Assembly: GCA_043804925.1 (NCBI GenBank)
Contig: JAZDIP010000037.1
Span: 12,462-76,461 of the forward strand
Direction of reading: 5' to 3'
From: ChocPot-Mid sp043804925
GTDB lineage: Bacteria > Bacteroidota > Ignavibacteria > Kapaibacteriales > UBA2268
DNA length: 64,000 nucleotides
Under the pieces are notes generated by a model. That model did not search any database and was not told where the DNA came from. It saw nothing but the letters and a program-made list of their open reading frames with translations. This document shows positions 9,918-17,053 of this stretch, one piece after another; position 1 is the first letter of the stretch; every line of letters begins with the position of its first letter. Both the position numbers and the translations under genes were made by a program.

Positions 9918-9976
9918 TAACTTTAAATACGTTGTGTTTTGTTAATTACACAATGAGTTATCAGCTATTTTTTTTA
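9911..9976 (+). terminator. Rho-independent terminator of the ATPase gene
   Basis: A 12-bp stem (tagctgataact at 9911-9922, its complement at 9956-9967) is followed directly by a run of eight T. The loop contains a smaller ttgtgt/acacaa hairpin. The stop codon lies within the left arm. Confidence 0.8.
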
Positions 9977-10046
9977 TATTTTCACGAAAATCATTCCTCT
10001 TAATTTGCAATATTTATCGATTGTTCTTGAAATTGAAATTATCTGT

Positions 10047-10107
10047 ATTCACCAAATATCATAATATTTGGTGAATTAATTCACCGATTAATATTATTAT
10101 TGGTGAT
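10047..10107. repeat. Compound palindrome, downstream copy
   Basis: A perfect inverted repeat with 13-bp arms (attcaccaaatat, 10047-10059; complement 10064-10076) and a cata loop, overlapping the same ggtgaattaattcacc palindrome found upstream, then ccgatta and an attggtgat half-site. It repeats the element at 8663-8740. The remaining part of the 9977-10248 spacer is AT-rich with no gene. Confidence 0.8.
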
Positions 10108-10248
10108 AAAATGAAATTAAGTAGTAGAATGAATTGATTTTCTTTTTGTATAAAATTAATTCAACCTCCAGTATTTTTTTTGTTTAACTTACTTTTTTGT
10201 TGTAATATTGAATTTTATATATTTTTATAATTTAAAGTAAAAAAGCTG

Positions 10249-11244
10249 ATGGCTGTTAAAACAGAAAAAACATATTATGAACTCACTGAGCATAATCATT
10301 CACAAATTGTATTATTTGTTGCATTAATTGCAGGTTCAATAGCCGCATGCTTTTATGTCGGACTGCCGATGCTTCAGGACTTTTTCGAAGCTTTTTTACG
10401 CGGTATTGTTTATAATGAAACAGGAGAATTTCTATCCTATCAGATTGACAATCCATTGCCAAAGAAGGGATTATCCTATCTTTTTTCATGGGGTGTAGAT
10501 ATTTACAAAGGTACTCCGGAAGAAACCCGATATTGGTTTAATCCGGTTTTAGCGTTAATTTTCCAAACAACTATTTTAAGTATAGGTCTATCGAGTATTA
10601 TAACAGCTGTTTTACCAAGAAAAATCGGATTTATAAGGCAAAAAATTGACAGGGAAATAGCAAATTCAATCAGCAAGATTGCTTATGTGAAATACGGCAC
10701 CGAATCGGTTCATGATTACAAAGACATTATTCATGAAATTGTAACTGCCGACCTTAAGGATTTACACTATTTTGTAGAAGACTGGAATATTCCTTTCGAT
10801 GATATTTTGGCATTGCAAAGGGCATTAAAGTGGAGGGATTTTTCATTTATCAGACGATTAATTCATATAAACGATGGAATTCAAATGTACATGCGATTTT
10901 ATTTTACCGTTAAATACAACAATGCTGTGTTGGGTTTTGTGTACATGGGTGCAGCGATTTTGATAATAATCATTGGCTTGAGAGGATTAAAATTTATTCC
11001 TCCGACACAGCCATCTCTTGTGCTTTTCGCTTTGGGTTTGGAGTTTACATTACTTGTAACGTATGCCATAACTTTAATGTACACAAGGCAGGATGATGAT
11101 AATGACAAAGAGCTTCTAAGAAGTGGAGTTTCTGCCGATAGTTTGCTTTTAAGCCATGAATTCGGAAGTTCAAAAGACATTGAAAAATTACTACGTGTGT
11201 TTGTTAAATCGAAGAAAGTAAGCGGAGAAAGTAGAAGAAAATAG
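10249..11244 (+). CDS. Hypothetical four-helix membrane protein
   Basis: A 331-residue inner-membrane protein of a family I do not recognise. Hydrophobic segments lie near residues 21-43, 95-120, 228-248 and 257-280, so four membrane helices are likely. A ~110-residue hydrophilic part rich in acidic and aromatic residues lies between helices 2 and 3 (including DLHYFVEDWNIPFDDI). The C-terminal tail is charged (ending KSKKVSGESRRK) and probably cytoplasmic. The layout loosely recalls MotA/TolQ-type proteins, but no conserved motif of that family is visible, so I do not make that call. It is a single gene on this strand; a 7-nt repeat array starts on the base after its stop codon. Confidence 0.75.
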   Translation: MAVKTEKTYYELTEHNHSQIVLFVALIAGSIAACFYVGLPMLQDFFEAFLRGIVYNETGEFLSYQIDNPLPKKGLSYLFSWGVDIYKGTPEETRYWFNPVLALIFQTTILSIGLSSIITAVLPRKIGFIRQKIDREIANSISKIAYVKYGTESVHDYKDIIHEIVTADLKDLHYFVEDWNIPFDDILALQRALKWRDFSFIRRLIHINDGIQMYMRFYFTVKYNNAVLGFVYMGAAILIIIIGLRGLKFIPPTQPSLVLFALGLEFTLLVTYAITLMYTRQDDDNDKELLRSGVSADSLLLSHEFGSSKDIEKLLRVFVKSKKVSGESRRK

Positions 11245-11293
11245 TTGACAGTCGTCAGTTGACAGTCGTCAGTTGACAGTTGACAGTCGTCAG
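11245..11293 (+). repeat. Heptanucleotide array directly after a stop codon
   Basis: Seven 7-nt units, ttgacag and tcgtcag in the order T-C-T-C-T-T-C, starting on the nucleotide after the TAG stop. The same letters recur in the large array at 50267. Confidence 0.9.
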
Positions 11294-11347
11294 TGAAAGA
11301 TAGCGTTTTAAGAATTGGTTGAAAATTGTAAAATTGAAAATTTCTAT

Positions 11348-11908
11348 ATGGGATTGAAATTAATAGTAGAGCATCTTAATGGATTGAAACTTTTCGAACC
11401 TGCAGTTTATACTGACAAGAGAGGTTTCTTTATGGAAAGTTACAGAACCGGCGAACTAACGCGTTTTGGGATATCAGAGGTATTTGTTCAGGACAATCAT
11501 TCAGGTTCAGTAAAGAATACACTAAGAGGAATGCATTTTCAGTGGGATAAACCACAAGGAAAGTTAATCAGGGTAACACGCGGCGAAGCATTGGTTGTAG
11601 AAGTGGATATACGGAAAAAGTCCTCAACTTTTGGGAAATATCAAAAGCTGATTTTGTCAGAAGAAAATAAAAATATTCTGTGGGTACCTCCCGGTTTCGC
11701 CAATGGCTTTTTAGCCCTTTCCGATTGGTGCGAAATGCAGTATAAATGTACCGCTGTTTACAATCCGAAAGGGGAGGCATCTATCTTGTGGAATGACAAA
11801 CAATTAGGAATTGATTGGGAATGCCAAAATCCTATTGTTTCCGAAAAGGACAATAATGCGTTTACATTAAGTAAGTGGCTTGAAAAATCCGAATCAGAAA
11901 GCTTTTAA
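11348..11908 (+). CDS. rfbC: dTDP-4-dehydrorhamnose 3,5-epimerase
   Basis: A 186-residue cupin enzyme of the RmlC family, which epimerises dTDP-4-keto-6-deoxyglucose at C3 and C5 on the way to dTDP-rhamnose for surface polysaccharides. The catalytic His sits in TLRGMHFQ (H63, as in characterised RmlC), with Tyr residues at 132 and 138 and the PPGF-x-x-GF motif. That motif reads FANGF where many family members have FAHGF, which is worth noting if activity is in doubt. ATG 11348 gives the normal family length; an upstream in-frame TTG at 11315 would add 11 residues with no homology. The other rml genes are not in the window, so the pathway must be encoded elsewhere. Confidence 0.93.
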   Translation: MGLKLIVEHLNGLKLFEPAVYTDKRGFFMESYRTGELTRFGISEVFVQDNHSGSVKNTLRGMHFQWDKPQGKLIRVTRGEALVVEVDIRKKSSTFGKYQKLILSEENKNILWVPPGFANGFLALSDWCEMQYKCTAVYNPKGEASILWNDKQLGIDWECQNPIVSEKDNNAFTLSKWLEKSESESF

Positions 11909-12082
11909 CTTATTAGACTGTTAGTGTTATAGCAATTATATTGTTAAGGATGTTGCTAATTATTTATTTTTAACCTTCTGCTTGAAGCATTGCAACTTTT
12001 TTAAATTTGAAGGACCTGAAAAACTTGAAGCTTTTCTCACAAATAATTCATTAAAAAATTTTATTATTTAATTACTTAGTGC

Positions 12083-12090
12083 TAACTTTG
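12083..12090 (+). promoter_or_regulatory. Candidate -7 box (TAACTTTG)
   Basis: Matches the Bacteroidota sigma-A -7 consensus TAnnTTTG, 50 nt upstream of the FKBP gene start. I see no clear -33 TTTG at the expected spacing, so this is tentative. Confidence 0.4.
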
Positions 12091-12140
12091 TATTCTATAC
12101 TAAGTTAAATAACAGATTATATTTTTTATAGGAGTATTTT

Positions 12141-12854
12141 ATGTATTACAGGATTGCAATTTTATTAATAATGGGCTTACTACTCGGGACAATTGAAGCA
12201 TGTTCGGAGAAAAGCGGCAAAGTAGAAACAAATGTAGAATTGAAAACACAATTGGATTCAGTTGCTTATGCTATTGGTATGAACCTTGGCAATAATTTGA
12301 AAAATGATTCGGTGATGATTGACCCGAATATTTTAGCAGCAGCTATGTATGCTGCAATGCACGAAGAAAAACTGATTTTGACACAACCACAGACCGAAGA
12401 AGTTATGAAAAACTTCCAAATGGATTTACAGGCAAAACAGCAGGAACGTTTTATGCGGGACAAAGACAAAAACAAAATGGAATCTGAAAAGTTTTTAGCA
12501 GAAAATAAAACAAAGGCAGGGGTAAAAACAACTGCCAGCGGTTTGCAATATATAGTTTTAAAAGAAGGAACCGGCAAACAACCAACAGCCGAAAGCACCG
12601 TTAAAGTTCATTACCATGGAACTTTACTTGATGGCAAGGTTTTCGACAGTTCGGTTGAAAGAAAAGAACCAATCGAATTTCCATTGAACCAGGTTATCAA
12701 AGGTTGGACGGAAGGTGTTCAATTGATGAAAGAAGGAGCAAAATATAAATTCTTTATTCCCGGTGAGCTTGCTTACGGAGAAAGAGGAGCGCCTCCTACA
12801 ATAGGTCCTAATGCAACTTTGATTTTTGAAATAGAATTAATTGAAGTTAAGTAG
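12141..12854 (+). CDS. FKBP-type peptidyl-prolyl isomerase (FkpA/Mip-like)
   Basis: A 237-residue periplasmic folding factor. An N-terminal hydrophobic segment (1-20) ends at Cys21; the IEAC context is a poor lipobox, so it could be a lipoprotein or simply secreted. Residues ~34-125 form the FkpA_N helical dimerisation region (QLDSVAYAIGMNLGNNLK, then a long charged helix). Residues ~130-237 are the FKBP catalytic domain (SGLQYIVLKEGTGKQP, VKVHYHGTLLDGKVFDSS, VIKGWTEGVQLMKEGAKY, IPGELAYGERG, LIFEIELIEV), with the expected aromatic and Asp active-site residues. AGGAG lies at 12130-12134, well placed for ATG 12141. A heptamer array and a lipoprotein gene follow on the same strand. Confidence 0.93.
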   Translation: MYYRIAILLIMGLLLGTIEACSEKSGKVETNVELKTQLDSVAYAIGMNLGNNLKNDSVMIDPNILAAAMYAAMHEEKLILTQPQTEEVMKNFQMDLQAKQQERFMRDKDKNKMESEKFLAENKTKAGVKTTASGLQYIVLKEGTGKQPTAESTVKVHYHGTLLDGKVFDSSVERKEPIEFPLNQVIKGWTEGVQLMKEGAKYKFFIPGELAYGERGAPPTIGPNATLIFEIELIEVK

Positions 12855-12868
12855 TTAATCATCAGTAG

Positions 12869-12903
12869 TTGACAGTTAACAGTTGACAGTAGATAGTGTG
12901 TAG
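12869..12903 (+). repeat. Heptanucleotide array between two genes
   Basis: Five 7-nt units (ttgacag, ttaacag, ttgacag, tagatag, tgtgtag) begin 14 nt after the FKBP stop and run right up to the first possible start codon of the next gene. The last unit supplies the in-frame TAG that blocks any start further upstream. Confidence 0.85.
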
Positions 12904-13473
12904 TTGTTATTGGATAGATGTAAATTGAAAATACAAATTCTAAAATATTTAGGCGAACTAGCAGTTTGTGTTTTGTTAATACTGAATCTTACTGCTTGTG
13001 ATACCGAACCACCGGTAGAACCGGATGCACCTGTAATTATCGCTTGTAATGTTTCGGGAGATGTAACACTGGATTATAAAGCTACAAAAGGAGTTATTAA
13101 TATCTTGAGCGGACAGGTTTACCAGGTTCAGTTTAGTACTAAAGCCACTATTAACAATGAAAGTTATGCTATGCTTATTTCGGTTTTTCCGAAGAATATG
13201 ATAGATACTTCAGGTGTTTTTACGGTTGTTGAACCAGGAAACAACTCTGTTAAAGAAAATTATGCTATTGTACTATTCTTTACCGGATATGACACTAAAA
13301 ATCAAAAAGAGTTCTGGGGAACAAGTGGTACAGTTGATTTAAGCGAAATGATTATTGGGAAAACAAAACTTTTCCTTAAAGGTAATTTTAATTTTGAAGC
13401 AACCTACAAAGGCACCGATACAATGAATGTATCGGTGTCCGAAGGTTGGATTGATTATTATAGGAAGTATTAA
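12904..13473 (+). CDS. Hypothetical lipoprotein with a non-ATG start
   Basis: A lipoprotein of up to 189 residues: a hydrophobic stretch (about 12-31) ends in a clear lipobox LTAC (Cys32 from the first TTG), then DTEPPVEPDAP. The mature part (GDVTLDYKATKG, ILSGQVYQVQFSTK) looks like a small beta-sandwich; I do not recognise the family. No in-frame ATG precedes the signal peptide, and TAG at 12901-12903 closes the frame, so translation must begin at TTG 12904, 12910 or 12925. The region just upstream is a heptamer array, which may have replaced the original leader. It converges with mltG downstream. Confidence 0.7.
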   Translation: MLLDRCKLKIQILKYLGELAVCVLLILNLTACDTEPPVEPDAPVIIACNVSGDVTLDYKATKGVINILSGQVYQVQFSTKATINNESYAMLISVFPKNMIDTSGVFTVVEPGNNSVKENYAIVLFFTGYDTKNQKEFWGTSGTVDLSEMIIGKTKLFLKGNFNFEATYKGTDTMNVSVSEGWIDYYRKY

Positions 13474-13497
13474 TCCCCTTTTTTTTCTACTGGCAAA

Positions 13498-14520
13498 TTA
13501 TCTTTTTCTTATATTTTTCCTGTATTTGGAAACGTATCTTATATGTTCAGAATAAGTTTCTGCAAAGTTATGGCTCTTAGAGCTATCACCTTTTGCAACA
13601 AAATAAAGATAATCATGAATTTCAGGATTTAAAGCAGCATCTATAGAACTGATACTTGGCGAATTTATCGGTCCGGGAGGTAATCCCGGGTAGATATATG
13701 TATTATATGTATTATTGATTTTTAAATCTCTGAAAGTAAGGATTTCCTTTCCTTTCAGCATATAAGCAATTGTTGGGTCTGCCTGCAAAAGCATGTTTTT
13801 CTTCAACCTGTTGTGATATACACCGCTAACCTTTTTTCTTTCCGATATAACCGGTGTTTCTGCTTCGATAATCGAAGCAAGTGTGAGAACTTCATGCTTA
13901 CTCATGCTGATTGCTTTAGCTTGTCTCTCAAACTTTTCCAACCAAATCTTTTCCTGTTCAGCAAAAAGCCGGTTTGCAACGGTAACGAGGTCAGCGTTAA
14001 AGAAATAAATATAAGTATTTGGATTCAGATAACCTTCTGCGGTTTTTGCCGGAATACCGTACTTTTCAAGAATTTCAGGAGAATTAATATAATTCAGAAA
14101 CTCGTATTTTGAAATTCCAAATTTCTTTTCGGTAATTGATGCAAAATCATCGAGTGTTATACCTTCGGGATAAGTAACTTTAATCAGGTTAAGATTTTTT
14201 CCTTTGAATAAGGATTCGAGGATAGTCTTATTATTCATTTCAGGTGTAAATTTATAAGAACCTGCATTGATATGGCGGTTATTTAATTCTGAATAAACCC
14301 GAAAATAAATATTAAAAAACCAGTGAGGTTTAAATAGCCCGTTTTCGTTCAACATTTCTACGCAGTGGTTAAGGGAAGTTCCATGGGGAATTGTGATTAT
14401 CAAATCGTTTTTTTTGATATCCGATTCCGATAATCTTTCATTTGAATAAAAATAAAGTCCTGCTGACAAGAGTACCAAAAGCAAGACCAGCACTGAAATT
14501 ATGATAATTAGTCTCTTCAT
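13498..14520 (-). CDS. mltG: Endolytic murein transglycosylase MltG
   Basis: A 340-residue inner-membrane protein that cleaves nascent glycan strands and is thought to act as a terminase of peptidoglycan synthesis. One N-terminal membrane helix (3-25) anchors it, followed by a LysM-like part (HGTSLNHCVEML, YKFTPEMNNKTILESLFKG) and the YceG catalytic domain. The catalytic Glu is E219 in ASIIEAET, matching E218 of the E. coli enzyme. Downstream are the family motifs ERKKVSGVYHNRL, LQADPTIAYML and YPGLPPGPINSPS. Length and motif order are normal. It is transcribed away from osmC and converges with the lipoprotein gene at 12904. Confidence 0.95.
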   Translation of the reverse strand: MKRLIIIISVLVLLLVLLSAGLYFYSNERLSESDIKKNDLIITIPHGTSLNHCVEMLNENGLFKPHWFFNIYFRVYSELNNRHINAGSYKFTPEMNNKTILESLFKGKNLNLIKVTYPEGITLDDFASITEKKFGISKYEFLNYINSPEILEKYGIPAKTAEGYLNPNTYIYFFNADLVTVANRLFAEQEKIWLEKFERQAKAISMSKHEVLTLASIIEAETPVISERKKVSGVYHNRLKKNMLLQADPTIAYMLKGKEILTFRDLKINNTYNTYIYPGLPPGPINSPSISSIDAALNPEIHDYLYFVAKGDSSKSHNFAETYSEHIRYVSKYRKNIRKR

Positions 14521-14620
14521 ACTTACAATAACTATATTACTGAGTAGTCATATAGTTTTAATTGGTTTCAATAAATTTTTATAATGTAAAATTACAGATA
14601 TTTTTGTTAAGGAGAAAATA

Positions 14621-15031
14621 ATGGGAATAAAAATAACATTTCCGGGGAATTTGAAAGTTAATGCTGAAATAAACGGCAGAGTAATACCAACAGACCAGAC
14701 ATTAAGTGCCGGAGGCGACGGAACTGCACCTGCACCATTCGAATATTTCATTTCATCGTTAGGAACCTGTGCAGGTATTTATGTGCTAAGTTTTTGCAAA
14801 ACAAGAGGAATACCGACAGATGGAATCGAAATTGACCAAAACATAGAATACGACCCTGTCAGGCAAAGAATCGGCAAAGTTGTTTTGGACATTCAATTAC
14901 CTGCCGACTTTCCCGAGAAATACAAAGAGGCAGTCATTCGTGCGGCAAACCAATGTGCAGTCAAGAAGTATTTGCAGGAACCTTTCGAAGTCGAAACAAT
15001 TGCAACTGTTAATGAAATGGCAATGAGCTAA
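14621..15031 (+). CDS. OsmC-family protein
   Basis: A 136-residue OsmC/Ohr-like protein. Members of this fold reduce organic hydroperoxides with a Cys pair. Both conserved cysteines are present: C50 in SSLGTCAGIY and C112 in ANQCAVKKY. The typical GGDGTAPAPFEYF motif precedes the first. It belongs to the general OsmC group (YhfA-like) rather than clear Ohr, so the substrate is uncertain. AAGGAG at 14609-14614 is well placed for ATG 14621. It is divergent from mltG and followed at once by a heptamer array. Confidence 0.88.
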   Translation: MGIKITFPGNLKVNAEINGRVIPTDQTLSAGGDGTAPAPFEYFISSLGTCAGIYVLSFCKTRGIPTDGIEIDQNIEYDPVRQRIGKVVLDIQLPADFPEKYKEAVIRAANQCAVKKYLQEPFEVETIATVNEMAMS

Positions 15032-15139
15032 GCGTTGGGTGTTGAGTGCTGAATGTTGAGTTAGCTGAAAAAGAGATAATAAAGTTATAAAGTTGCAGAT
15101 AATTGATAATTATTCGTTATCCGTTATCCATTTTCGGTT
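15032..15139 (+). repeat. Two heptanucleotide arrays in a convergent spacer
   Basis: 15032-15059 holds four units (gcgttgg, gtgttga, gtgctga, atgttga) starting on the base after the osmC stop. 15098-15139 holds six more in one phase (gataatt twice, attcgtt, atccgtt, atccatt, ttcggtt). Confidence 0.8.
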
Positions 15140-15159
15140 TTTCTTCTTTCATTTTACAT

Positions 15160-16101
15160 TCATCTTATCCCCAACCTCTTTTTAAAATCTTCGAGAGTTT
15201 TCGTTAATCCGGTTTTTCTGTCAACTTTTGGTTCCCAACCAAGAATTGATTTTGCTCGGATTATATCCGGTTTGCGGACTTTCGGGTCGTCCAAAGGAAG
15301 GTCTTTATGAATTATTTCACTTTTTGAGTTTGTGATTTCTATTATTGTTTTTGCCAAATCAAGCATTGAAAGCTCATCAGGATTTCCTATGTTTACAGGG
15401 TCATGTTCGTTTGACATCAGCAATCTGTAAATTCCTTCAACTAAGTCATCCACAAAACAAATAGACCTGGTTTGTGAACCCTCGCCAAATACCGTAACAG
15501 GTTCATTGTTCAACGCCTGTGACAGGAATGCAGGAATTGCACGACCATCGTCTATCCTCATTCGAGGCCCGTATGTATTGAATATCCTGACTATTCTCGT
15601 ATCAACATTATGGTAGCGGTGATAAGCCATTGTCATTGCTTCCGCAAAACGCTTGGCTTCGTCATATACGCCGCGGTATCCGACAGGATTTACATTTCCC
15701 CAATATGATTCGGGCTGAGGATGCACTAAAGGGTCTCCATAAGTTTCGCTTGTACTTGCTAAAAGCATTCGGGCATTTTTTGCCTTAGCCAGACCAAGTG
15801 TTTTATGTGTACCAAGCGAACCGACTTTTAGTGTCTGAATCGGTAATTTAAGATAATCTATCGGGGATGCCGGAGAAGCGAAGTGGAGAATGTAATCCAA
15901 ATCACCTTCTACATAGATATAATTTGTAACATCATGCTCGATAAACTGAAATTTTTTATTGCCCATCAGGTGGGCAATATTATCGGGAGAGCCGGTTATG
16001 AAATTGTCAATACAAATTACATCATCGCCTTCAGCAATAAATCTGTCGCAAAGATGTGAACCTAAAAATCCTGCACCGCCTGTTATTAATACTCTTGCCA
16101 T
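15160..16101 (-). CDS. NAD-dependent epimerase/dehydratase, UDP-glucuronate decarboxylase-like
   Basis: A 313-residue extended short-chain dehydrogenase. The Rossmann motif GGAGFLG is at 8-14 and an acidic NAD-selecting residue follows strand 2 (CIDNF). The catalytic set is T118/E120 in STSETYGDP and Y146-x3-K150. The pattern SETYGDP...PQPESYWGNVNPVG-RG-YDEAKR matches UDP-glucuronate decarboxylases (UXS), which make UDP-xylose for surface glycans, and the length fits. The exact substrate cannot be read from sequence alone. It converges with osmC and lies downstream of the toxin-antitoxin pair on the same strand but 103 bp away, so it is probably a separate unit. Confidence 0.9.
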   Translation of the reverse strand: MARVLITGGAGFLGSHLCDRFIAEGDDVICIDNFITGSPDNIAHLMGNKKFQFIEHDVTNYIYVEGDLDYILHFASPASPIDYLKLPIQTLKVGSLGTHKTLGLAKAKNARMLLASTSETYGDPLVHPQPESYWGNVNPVGYRGVYDEAKRFAEAMTMAYHRYHNVDTRIVRIFNTYGPRMRIDDGRAIPAFLSQALNNEPVTVFGEGSQTRSICFVDDLVEGIYRLLMSNEHDPVNIGNPDELSMLDLAKTIIEITNSKSEIIHKDLPLDDPKVRKPDIIRAKSILGWEPKVDRKTGLTKTLEDFKKRLGIR

Positions 16102-16204
16102 ATATTATTTTCTCGTAAATGTTAATAAATAAAATCAAAAATACGATTTTTTATTCTTTTTGCTTTGTTATGTTTCAGGTTTTCGAATTGTAATAATTAG
16201 TTGA

Positions 16205-16588
16205 TTACCAAAGAATTTCTACTTGATACCTTTTAAAAAAGCTATCGTTAGTAATAATTGCAAAATTATTATTTAGAGCCTGGCTTATTATTATCTTATC
16301 AAATGGGTCACTGTGTTCAGACTCAAGGTTAAGATTAATCAGAGTATCTTCAAATGTCAGAGGAAGAATCTTAATGTTATAACTATCGAAAATTTTGGAT
16401 AAATCTGAAAAGTCAATATTCAATTTTAACTTTCCCAAACGGATTTTAATTGACATTTCCCAAAGACTGGCAATGCTGACATAAATATTATTTTTGTTTG
16501 ATTCTGTTAACTCCTTAGCTTTAACACTGAGAGACTTATTTCCCTCAAGGTACCAAATCAGGGTATGAGTATCTAATATTATGTTCAT
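16205..16588 (-). CDS. PIN-domain toxin (VapC-type)
   Basis: A 127-residue PIN-domain ribonuclease, the toxin half of a type II toxin-antitoxin pair. The acidic active-site residues are visible: D6 (ILDTHTLIW), E44 (SLWEMSIK), D97 (SDPFDKIIISQA) and D115 (IITNDSFF). The family cleaves RNA, often tRNA or rRNA, using Mg2+. Its ATG follows the antitoxin stop with no gap (TAAATG), which implies translational coupling. Length is normal and all key residues are intact, so it looks functional. Confidence 0.9.
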   Translation of the reverse strand: MNIILDTHTLIWYLEGNKSLSVKAKELTESNKNNIYVSIASLWEMSIKIRLGKLKLNIDFSDLSKIFDSYNIKILPLTFEDTLINLNLESEHSDPFDKIIISQALNNNFAIITNDSFFKRYQVEILW

Positions 16589-16804
16589 TTACATATACTC
16601 CCGAAACTCCTCAATCGGAGCATTAAAATCATCCTTTATCGAGATTTTACCTTTTAAACATCCAAAACCGTTTCGTTTTTCATTTTTATTGTTATCAGCC
16701 AAGTTGATTTGCTTAAAGAGAAGATAGTTAATAAATTCAGACAGTTCTTGCTTCAAATTGTCAGGAAGATTTTCAATTTTATGTAATAAAACACTCTGTT
16801 CCAT
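16589..16804 (-). CDS. DUF2281-type antitoxin
   Basis: A 71-residue small protein next to and upstream of the PIN toxin. It matches the DUF2281 pattern: an N-terminal helical region (LHKIENLPDNLKQELSEFINYLL), a GFGCLKGKI centre typical of the family, and an acidic C-terminus (DDFNAPIEEFREYM) that would bind the toxin. It probably represses its own operon as the complex with the toxin. The AT-rich region upstream (16805-17053, shared with the divergent SBBP gene) should hold the promoter, but I see no clear operator palindrome. Confidence 0.85.
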   Translation of the reverse strand: MEQSVLLHKIENLPDNLKQELSEFINYLLFKQINLADNNKNEKRNGFGCLKGKISIKDDFNAPIEEFREYM

Positions 16805-17053
16805 GATTTTTTTGTCCTCAAATACTATTAATAATATATAAAACGATTTATTATAAACATAAGTTTAAAAAAAAAATTGAGTAGAATATCTTTTAATTAT
16901 CTTACCTCCAAATAAATCCAAGTATCATATATTTTTATAACAAAATTACGTAATTATTATTATTTGATTATAATAATCTAATACAAATATGGTATATTAC
17001 CTAAGAATTTTATAATTTTGGATTATAGATTAACACAAATTTTTGGAGGTGCT

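Noticed and set aside
12266..12598. 110-codon minus-strand frame inside the FKBP gene
   Set aside because: Antisense shadow of a well-supported isomerase.
14599..14606. TATTTTTG as a promoter box for osmC
   Set aside because: It lies only 14 nt before the start codon and next to the Shine-Dalgarno site, so no normal leader would remain.
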